Source of the DNA: an uncultured Prevotella sp.
GTDB lineage: Bacteria; Bacteroidota; Bacteroidia; Bacteroidales; Bacteroidaceae
Reading direction: 5' to 3'
DNA length: 5,681 bases
Assembly (NCBI GenBank): GCA_946623195.1
Contig: CAMOQW010000087.1
Span: 1 to 5,681 of the forward strand
The position numbers and the translations under genes were made by a program. This document shows, one piece after another, positions 1 through 5,256 of the stretch (the first letter of the stretch is position 1; every line of letters starts with the position of its first letter). Below the pieces are notes generated by a model. That model ran no database searches. It was given only the letters and a program-made list of their open reading frames with translations, and was not told the origin of the DNA.

Positions 1-1053
1 AGTACGGGCGAAATCCTCTGCATGGTGTCGTCGCCCAGCTACGACCCCCGCATGATGGTGGGCCGCCAGCGTTCCAAGAGTCATAAGGCACTGAGCAAGA
101 ATGTCTGGAAACCCCTGCTCAACCGCAGCATCATGGGACAGTATCCGCCCGGCTCCACCTTCAAGACCACCCAGGGCCTGACGTTTATGACCGAGGGCAT
201 CCTGGACCCCGTCCACACGGCCTATCCCTGTGGCCATGGCTTCAACTTCAAGGGCCTGCACGTGGGTTGCCACAGCCATGCTTCGCCGCTGCCGCTGGTG
301 CCCGCCCTGTCAACGTCGTGTAACGGTTATTTCTGCTGGGGTCTCTACCACATGATCAATACCAACATCTCCAAATACGGCTCCGTGCAGAACGCCATGA
401 ACACCTGGCGCGACTATATGGTGTCGATGGGCTTCGGCTATCGGCTGGGCGTCGACCTGCCCGGCGAGAAGCGCGGCCTGATTCCCAATGCCGAATTCTA
501 CGACAGGGCCTACAAGGGGTCGTGGAACGGCCTGACCGTCATCTCTATCGCCATCGGACAGGGTGAGGTGAACGCCACGCCGCTGCAGATTGCCAACCTG
601 GGGGCCACCATTGCCAACCGGGGCTGGTTTATCACGCCCCACGTGGTGAAGCGCGTGCAGGGCGAACCGCTGGACACCCTATACACGAAGAAGCGCAAGA
701 CCCTGGCCAGCCGCGAGGCTTACGACTACGTGGTGAAGGGCATGCGGGCATCGGCTACGGGCGGCACCTGTCATGCACTGGCCAAATACGACTTCATGGC
801 CTGCGGCAAGACCGGTACGGCCCAGAACAGAGGCCACGACCACTCCGTATTCATGGGCTTCGCACCCATGGACAATCCCAAGATTGCCGTCGCCGTCTAT
901 GTGGAGAACGGCGGCTGGGGAGCCACCTACGGCGTGCCCCTGGGCGGTCTGATCATGGAACAGTATATTCACGGAAAACTCTCGGAGGCTTCTGAAAAGC
1001 AGGCCACGGAGTTCCAAAACCGACATATCGCCTATGGCACCACAAGCAGGTAA
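1..1053 (+). CDS. mrdA: Penicillin-binding protein 2 (class B transpeptidase), 3' part
   Basis: Periplasmic peptidoglycan DD-transpeptidase of the elongasome, which crosslinks strands made by its partner RodA. Only the C-terminal 350 residues are present. The frame is open from base 1 and begins with the PBP2-like TGEILCMVSSPSYDP, so the start and the N-terminal anchor lie to the left. Counting residues from base 1, all three active-site motifs are intact: STFK at 52-55 (catalytic Ser codon 154-156), SCN at 106-108 (316-324) and KTG at 270-272 (808-816, in ACGKTGTAQN). The block GQGEVNATPLQIANL before KTG is also typical. The protein is unusually Cys/His-rich between the first two motifs (C77, H79, C90, H91, H93, C107). 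The stop TAA at 1051-1053 lies inside rodA, so the two genes should be co-transcribed and translationally linked. PBP2 rather than FtsI/PBP3 is inferred from the adjoining rodA and from sequence style. Confidence 0.95.
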   Translation, partial: STGEILCMVSSPSYDPRMMVGRQRSKSHKALSKNVWKPLLNRSIMGQYPPGSTFKTTQGLTFMTEGILDPVHTAYPCGHGFNFKGLHVGCHSHASPLPLVPALSTSCNGYFCWGLYHMINTNISKYGSVQNAMNTWRDYMVSMGFGYRLGVDLPGEKRGLIPNAEFYDRAYKGSWNGLTVISIAIGQGEVNATPLQIANLGATIANRGWFITPHVVKRVQGEPLDTLYTKKRKTLASREAYDYVVKGMRASATGGTCHALAKYDFMACGKTGTAQNRGHDHSVFMGFAPMDNPKIAVAVYVENGGWGATYGVPLGGLIMEQYIHGKLSEASEKQATEFQNRHIAYGTTSR

Positions 1054-2497
1054 GCGCTCGGTCAGCGTGTTGCGCAACATCGACTGGTGGACGGTATTGA
1101 TCTATATCGCCCTGCTGTCCTTTGGCTGGATCAGCGTATGCGGAGCCAGCTACAGCTACGAGGAACCCGACATCTTCAGCCTGAGCACCCGCTCGGGCAT
1201 GCAGATTGTATGGATAGGCACCAGCATCGTGCTGGGCTTCGTCATCCTGATGCTCGACGACCGCTTCTACGACACCTTCTCGTTCATCATCTACGGACTG
1301 CTGCTCTTGCTGCTCTTCGCCACCATCTTCAATCCCCACAGCATCAAGGGCTCGCGGTCGTGGCTCGTCATGGGCCCCCTGCGACTGCAACCGGCGGAGT
1401 TTGCCAAGTTTGCCACGGCACTGGCCTTGTCGAAACTGATGTCCACCTACGGCTATAACATCAAGAACTGGAAGCATTTCGCCGCCACACTGGCCGTCAT
1501 CCTGCTGCCCATGCTGTGCATCGTGCTGCAGCGCGAGACGGGGTCGGCACTGGTCTATCTGGCCTTCTTCCTGATGTTCTACCGCGAGGGCATGACGGGC
1601 AGCATCCTGTTTGTCGGCGTGGCTGCCGTGGTCTATTTCGTGGTGGGCATCCGCTATGCCGAGGTCTACTTCCCGGGCTCCATCACCTCCGTGGGTAAGT
1701 TCACCGTGATGCTGCTGATACAGGCCTTTTCCATCGGCATGGCATGGGTGTATTGCGACGGCCGGAAAGCGCTGCGCATGGCGCTCTGCGGCTTCGGCAT
1801 CACGCTGTTTTCGCTGCTGTTCCTGAAATTGCCGTTCGACATCGTCTACATCCAGCTGGCTGTCACGGCCGTGCTGATAGGCTATCTGGTGTGGGAAGGC
1901 CTGGGGTCGCGCATCCGTGCCTATTTCTTCATCGCACTGTTTGCGCTGGGTTCGGTGGTGTTCTTCTATGGTGCCGACTTCATCATGAACAATGTGCTGG
2001 AGACTCACCAGCGTTCGCGCATCAACGTGCTGCTGGGACTGGACGAAGACCTGCGCGGAGCGGGCTATAATGTCCATCAGAGCGAGATAGCCATTGGCTC
2101 CGGCGGACTGGAGGGCAAGGGCTTTCTGAATGGTACGCAGACCAAGTTGAAGTTTGTGCCCGAGCAGGACACCGACTTCATTTTCTGTACCGTTGGCGAG
2201 GAGGAGGGATTCCTGGGGTCGGCGGGTGTGCTGTTGCTGTTCCTGGCCCTGATATTGCGGCTGATTCATCTGTCGGAACGGCAGCCTTACCGCTTTGCGC
2301 GCGTTTATGGCTACAGTGTGGTGAGCATCTTCCTGTTCCATGTATTCATCAACGTAGGCATGGTGCTGGGTCTGACGCCTGTCATCGGCATCCCGTTGCC
2401 GTTCTTCAGCTATGGCGGCTCGTCGCTGTGGGGCTTTACGCTGTTGCTGTTCATCTTCCTGCGACTGGATGCCAGCCGCAATCTGATACGTTCTTAG
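1034..2497 (+). CDS. rodA: Rod shape-determining protein RodA (SEDS peptidoglycan glycosyltransferase)
   Basis: Polytopic inner-membrane enzyme that polymerises lipid II into glycan strands, working with PBP2. The 487-residue protein shows the SEDS signatures in order: GSRSWLVMGPLRLQPAEFAK at 106-125, QRETGSAL at 166-173, HQRSRINVLLG at 325-335, IAIGSGGLEGKGFLNGTQ near 352-369, PEQDTDFIF at 376-384 and PLPFFSYGGSSL at 454-465. D381 (codon 2174-2176) in TDFIF aligns with the catalytic Asp of RodA (D262 in E. coli). It is over 100 residues longer than E. coli RodA (about 370). The extra length lies between QRETGS and HQRSR and contains several additional hydrophobic segments. ATG 1034 is the only ATG giving a lead before the IDWWTVLIY helix; it overlaps mrdA by 20 bp. 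GTG 1067 and TTG 1070 are poorer alternatives. No Shine-Dalgarno sequence is evident. The stop TAG at 2495-2497 overlaps the gldH stop on the opposite strand. Confidence 0.97.
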   Translation: MAPQAGKRSVSVLRNIDWWTVLIYIALLSFGWISVCGASYSYEEPDIFSLSTRSGMQIVWIGTSIVLGFVILMLDDRFYDTFSFIIYGLLLLLLFATIFNPHSIKGSRSWLVMGPLRLQPAEFAKFATALALSKLMSTYGYNIKNWKHFAATLAVILLPMLCIVLQRETGSALVYLAFFLMFYREGMTGSILFVGVAAVVYFVVGIRYAEVYFPGSITSVGKFTVMLLIQAFSIGMAWVYCDGRKALRMALCGFGITLFSLLFLKLPFDIVYIQLAVTAVLIGYLVWEGLGSRIRAYFFIALFALGSVVFFYGADFIMNNVLETHQRSRINVLLGLDEDLRGAGYNVHQSEIAIGSGGLEGKGFLNGTQTKLKFVPEQDTDFIFCTVGEEEGFLGSAGVLLLFLALILRLIHLSERQPYRFARVYGYSVVSIFLFHVFINVGMVLGLTPVIGIPLPFFSYGGSSLWGFTLLLFIFLRLDASRNLIRS

Positions 2498-2985
2498 TGC
2501 TGCTTCGGCACCTTTTGGAGCCGAAGTCCGATGTCGGTGATGCCCGGCAGTATTTCCCGCTTCATGCCGTGCCGGATGGCCACGTGCAGTCTTTCGCCCC
2601 TTTTCAGGTCCAGGGTGGTGAGGTGGAACAGGTACTGGAAGTGGCTGACGCCCCGGCCCTTGGCATAGCCTTGCTTGTCAATCAGCTGGCAGCTCAGCGT
2701 GGAGCTGTGCTTCTCGTGCGACGGCAGTATGGTCTGGTCTACCAGCAGGTTCAGGCCCAGGAAGGGATAGTTGCCCTTGATGCGCAGACCCACCTCCACC
2801 TTGTAGCGCCCGCCCTGGGCAATGGGGTCGGTCTCGAACACCAGGGTGTCGTTCTTCTCCCATCCGCTCACTTGGGTCTGCTCGTAGTGGTCGTAGACGG
2901 TCTGGCTGTCGCAGGCCGTCAGCAGTACGGCCAGGCATGTCGCCACGCACAGGCATAATAAGGTGGTGGTGTGGCGCTTACTCAT
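2494..2985 (-). CDS. gldH: Gliding motility lipoprotein GldH family
   Basis: A 163-residue exported lipoprotein. The N-terminus has a basic start (MSKRH), a hydrophobic stretch at about 8-22 and a lipobox LTAC with lipidated C25, followed by DSQTVYDHYEQTQVSGWEKN. This match to GldH is recognised from memory of the family: a short lipoprotein with V(Y/F)D-Y after the Cys, then a conserved Trp (W42) and a beta-rich single domain. GldH is needed for gliding in Flavobacterium johnsoniae but is widely kept in non-gliding Bacteroidota, so motility should not be inferred here; no other gld/por gene is in view. Only one acidic residue follows C25, so the acidic surface-export signal of Bacteroidota lipoproteins is not obvious and a periplasm-facing location is plausible. 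The start ATG (2985-2983) overlaps the ricT stop by 8 bp, indicating translational coupling. The stop TAA overlaps the rodA stop by 4 bp. It is the last gene of its operon in this window. Confidence 0.88.
   Translation of the reverse strand: MSKRHTTTLLCLCVATCLAVLLTACDSQTVYDHYEQTQVSGWEKNDTLVFETDPIAQGGRYKVEVGLRIKGNYPFLGLNLLVDQTILPSHEKHSSTLSCQLIDKQGYAKGRGVSHFQYLFHLTTLDLKRGERLHVAIRHGMKREILPGITDIGLRLQKVPKQH
2502..2527. terminator. Candidate bidirectional hairpin at the convergent rodA/gldH junction
   Basis: A perfect 7-bp inverted repeat, CTTCGGC (2503-2509) and GCCGAAG (2520-2526), is extended outward by a G-T pair (2502/2527). Inside, after an A/A mismatch, CC (2511-2512) pairs with GG (2517-2518) around a TTTT loop. 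It starts 5 bases after the rodA stop and lies within the last codons of gldH, so transcripts from either side would form it. Neither strand has a T-run after the stem, so it is not a classical intrinsic terminator. It could instead stabilise 3' ends or pause polymerase. Confidence 0.4.
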
Positions 2986-4099
2986 TCGGAGTGTTCTTGG
3001 GTTGCTGTTGCTTCTTTTTCTTCTTTTTCTTCTTGGCGCGGTCGAAGCGGTTGATGTTCTCCTGCGTGGCCAGGTCGATGGGACCTTGTGGCTTCTTGCT
3101 GTTGTCGTCTTCTTCCAGCGTCAGGGGCTTCTGGCCCTGGCGGTTCATCTCGACAATCTGCTTGGCACGCTCGGCGGTGATGGTCTCCAGGTTGGCGGCA
3201 ATGTTCTTGTCGGTGGAGTAGGTGATCAGCCCGGCCAGGATGTCGGCCTTGAAGTAGTAGTAGTCTGAGTCCTGCGTCTGCAGCACGGCCTCCTTGGAGG
3301 GTAGCTTGCGACTGGCTTCCACGTAGTCGTCCACCTCATAGTTCAGACAGCATTTCAGCTTGGCGCACATGCCGGCCAGCTTCTGCGGGTTGAGCGAGAT
3401 GTCCTGGATGCGGGCGGCCGAGGTGCCTACGCTGACGAAGTTCTTCAGCCAGGTGGCGCAGCACAGCTCACGTCCGCAGGGCCCCGTTCCGCCAATGCGA
3501 CCGGCCTCCTGGCGGGCACCTATCTGCTTCATCTCTATGCGCACGTGGAAGGCGGCTGCCAGGTCCTTGATGAGCTGGCGGAAGTCTACGCGCTCGTCGG
3601 CAATATAGTAGAAGATGGCCTTGTTGCCGTCGCCCTGGTATTCCACGTCGCCAATCTTCATCTTCAGCCCCAGGCTCTGGGCTATCTGGCGGCTCTCTAT
3701 CATCGTGGCGTGCTCGCGGGCCTTGGCCTCGCGGTATTTGTCGATGTCAAACTGGCGGGCTATGCGGTAGATGCGCTTGATGTCGTCGGCACTCTTCAGG
3801 TTGGCCTTCTTCAGCTGCAGGGGCACCAGACGGCCGGTCAGCGTCACCACGCCGATGTCGTGGCCCGGGTTGGCTTCCACGGCCACGATGTCGCCTTTCT
3901 TCAGCTCCAGTTTGTTCACGTTGTGGTAGTAGCCCTTGCGGGTGTGCTTGAACTGCACTTCCACGAGGTCGGTGGTGTCCACGTTGCCGGGCACGTCGGC
4001 CAGCCAGTCGTAGGTGTTCAGCTGGCGGTCCTGACGGCCCACGGCCTCCTTGCAGAGTCCGCGGTCGCAACCGGTTCTTATTTCGTAGTCTTTTTCCAT
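2978..4099 (-). CDS. ricT: PSP1-domain Fe-S protein RicT (YaaT family)
   Basis: A 373-residue cytoplasmic protein of the PSP1 C-terminal-domain family. In Bacillus subtilis the homologue RicT (YaaT) forms an Fe-S-containing complex with RicA and RicF that affects RNase Y-dependent RNA processing; the role in Bacteroidota is not established. The PSP1 core runs from about LNTYDWLADVPG (27-38) through VEVQFKHTRKGYYHN and GDIVAVEANPGHDIGVVTLTGRLV. The family Cys clusters follow: GTGPCGRELCC (C208, C213, C214) and GMCAKLKCCLNYE (C245, C250, C251). A further C-x4-C pair lies near the N-terminus (C11, C16 in TGCDRGLCKEA). The C-terminus carries eight consecutive lysines then QQQ (3011-3034 encodes the lysines). 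I chose ATG 4099-4097 (MEKDYEIRTG). A GTG at 4111-4109 would add four residues encoded by the tandem repeat and is less likely. The order holB then ricT is also seen in B. subtilis, which supports the identification. It overlaps gldH by 8 bp. Confidence 0.93.
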   Translation of the reverse strand: MEKDYEIRTGCDRGLCKEAVGRQDRQLNTYDWLADVPGNVDTTDLVEVQFKHTRKGYYHNVNKLELKKGDIVAVEANPGHDIGVVTLTGRLVPLQLKKANLKSADDIKRIYRIARQFDIDKYREAKAREHATMIESRQIAQSLGLKMKIGDVEYQGDGNKAIFYYIADERVDFRQLIKDLAAAFHVRIEMKQIGARQEAGRIGGTGPCGRELCCATWLKNFVSVGTSAARIQDISLNPQKLAGMCAKLKCCLNYEVDDYVEASRKLPSKEAVLQTQDSDYYYFKADILAGLITYSTDKNIAANLETITAERAKQIVEMNRQGQKPLTLEEDDNSKKPQGPIDLATQENINRFDRAKKKKKKKKQQQPKNTPNE

Positions 4100-4127
4100 A
4101 TCACTTATCACTAATCACTAATCACTT
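4100..4127 (-). repeat. Four tandem 7-bp repeats, (A/T)AGTGAT, between holB and ricT
   Basis: Read on the - strand, four heptamers follow one another without interruption: AAGTGAT, TAGTGAT, TAGTGAT, AAGTGAT. Only the first base varies. The array begins within the holB stop codon (TAA at 4128-4126) and ends immediately before the ricT ATG at 4099, so it makes up the whole intergenic gap. Because 7 is not a multiple of 3 and the unit contains TGA and TAG, the array carries stop codons in all three - strand frames. It has no Shine-Dalgarno-like sequence. Its role, if any, is unknown; it could act as a translation-stop spacer, a protein-binding site or a neutral microsatellite. Confidence 0.9.
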
Positions 4128-5256
4128 ATTTCTGTATCAGTAGTACAATCATTTGCAGGGCCATGTCGAAGAAAACAATCTTGGCATTGGCGTTCTGCCC
4201 GATGTCGCGAATGGCCAGGTTGGCCAGGTCGGTGATGGGCAGTATGTTGGCCTCGTTGATGAAACGGGCGAAGTTGCGGGCGAAGTCTTCTTCGCGCTGG
4301 GTCATGTAGACCAGTTCCGGGCGCTGGAAGTTGTACATGAAGTTTTCGCGCACCAGCCGCAGGAAGTATTCCAGGAAGCGCTTCTGCTTCTCGCGACCCA
4401 TCGCTGCCATGCGCTCGGCCCATGTCTTCAGGTCTTTCACCTTGCGCTGGTAGGCCAGTCGCATCAATGACTGGAACATGTCGAGGAACAGCTCGTTCTC
4501 TGAGTCGGCATTCAGCATCTCCAGGGCCTTCAGCCAGCTGCCGTTGGCCATGCGGCTGATGCGCTGCGCCATGTCGTCGGTCAGTCCGCGCTTTTCCTTG
4601 AGGGCCTGGCAGATGTCGCCGTCGGCTATCTTCTTGACGTCGATGCGCTGCACGCGGCTGCGGATGGTCTCCAGCAGCTTCTCCGGCTCTTCGCACACCA
4701 TGAGGAAGACGGTCTGCGAGGGGGGCTCCTCCAGCAGTTTCAGTATCTTGTTGGCGCACTCGGTGTTCATGCGCTCGGGCAGCCAAATGAGGCTCACCTT
4801 GTAGCCGCCTTGACTCGACTTCAGCGACAGCTTGCGAATCAGGTTGTCGCTCTCGCCGGCGGTGATGATGGCTTGCTGGTTTTCGCCGCCCATGCGCTCC
4901 AGCCATTCCGTCATGGTGAAGTAGGGGCCGGCCATGACCATCTCGTGCCATTCGCGGGCAAAGTCGTCGGAGACGGGCTTGTGGTCGGTGTTCATCGACG
5001 GCAGCTTGATGGTGGGGTAGGTGAAGTGCAGGTCGGGGTGCTCCAGTTTGTCGAGCATGGCCTGGGTGTTGGCTGCTGGCTGCTGGCTGTTGGCGGCCAG
5101 CAGTATTTTGGCGAAGCCGATGGCCAGGGCCATCTTGCCGGCTCCCTTCGGTCCGCAGAGCATGACGGCATGGGGCAGACGGCCCTCGCTGACCATCTGC
5201 ATCAGGCGCTCTTGCACCTCCTGTTGTCCTATCACCTGTTCAAACTGCATAGTCAT
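4126..5256 (-). CDS. holB: DNA polymerase III subunit delta' (clamp loader)
   Basis: Subunit of the clamp loader that opens the beta clamp and loads it on primed DNA. The 376-residue AAA+ protein starts MTMQFEQVIGQQEVQERL and has RLPHAVMLCGPKGAGKMALAIGFA with a Walker A-type loop at 35-42 (GPKGAGKM). It then has HPDLHF at 73-78, KVSLIWLPERMN at 153-164 where the Walker B acidic pair is lost, ANKILKLLEEPP at 168-179, and RSRV at 199-202 in the position of the SRC arginine-finger motif. Poor Walker B chemistry fits delta' rather than DnaX. The zinc-binding four-Cys module that usually follows Walker A is missing. Residues 54-67 are instead a low-complexity AANSQQPAANTQAM segment built on a 7-bp repeat. 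ATG 5256-5254 shares ATGA with the metF stop; ATG 5250-5248 (MQFEQ) is an equally workable start. A 36-residue upstream extension exists only as read-through of the metF region. The stop TAA (4128-4126) touches the tandem repeat before ricT. Confidence 0.95.
   Translation of the reverse strand: MTMQFEQVIGQQEVQERLMQMVSEGRLPHAVMLCGPKGAGKMALAIGFAKILLAANSQQPAANTQAMLDKLEHPDLHFTYPTIKLPSMNTDHKPVSDDFAREWHEMVMAGPYFTMTEWLERMGGENQQAIITAGESDNLIRKLSLKSSQGGYKVSLIWLPERMNTECANKILKLLEEPPSQTVFLMVCEEPEKLLETIRSRVQRIDVKKIADGDICQALKEKRGLTDDMAQRISRMANGSWLKALEMLNADSENELFLDMFQSLMRLAYQRKVKDLKTWAERMAAMGREKQKRFLEYFLRLVRENFMYNFQRPELVYMTQREEDFARNFARFINEANILPITDLANLAIRDIGQNANAKIVFFDMALQMIVLLIQK
5069..5096 (-). repeat. 7-bp-period tandem repeat inside holB (CAGCCAG-type)
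   Basis: On the + strand the units are TTGGCTG, CTGGCTG, CTGGCTG and a degenerate TTGGCGG. Read on the coding strand they give CAGCCAG-type heptamers. Three clean units span 5069-5089. They encode the AANSQQPAAN segment of delta' (about residues 54-63), directly after the Walker A helix. The array also neighbours an 8-bp inverted repeat (CTGCTGGC at 5080-5087, GCCAGCAG at 5096-5103), so it could fold in single-stranded DNA or mRNA. A change of one unit would shift the holB frame; only changes in threes would preserve it. Confidence 0.75.

Noticed and set aside
953..2341. A 462-codon open frame on the - strand opposite rodA
   Set aside because: It is a mirror of a high-GC coding frame: the translation is rich in His, Gln, Asp and Arg with no recognisable motif, while rodA on the + strand has every family signature.
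3011..3034. Programmed -1 frameshift site in the ricT poly-lysine run
   Set aside because: The run has at most five consecutive A before G (GAAAAAG), not the A AAA AAG slippery heptamer, and the zero frame ends normally a few codons later.
4100..4111. GTG start for RicT adding MISD
   Set aside because: The four residues are encoded by the tandem repeat itself, and a normal ATG follows at 4099.
3545..4114. A 189-codon open frame on the + strand opposite ricT
   Set aside because: The product is a Val/His/Gly/Leu-rich shadow of the ricT codons without motifs; ricT is clearly the real gene.
4100..4127. CRISPR-like array
   Set aside because: The units are 7 bp with no spacers; it is a simple tandem repeat.
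4118..4951. A 277-codon open frame on the - strand overlapping holB in another frame
   Set aside because: It is an Arg/His/Pro/Gly-rich out-of-frame translation of holB, with no domain.
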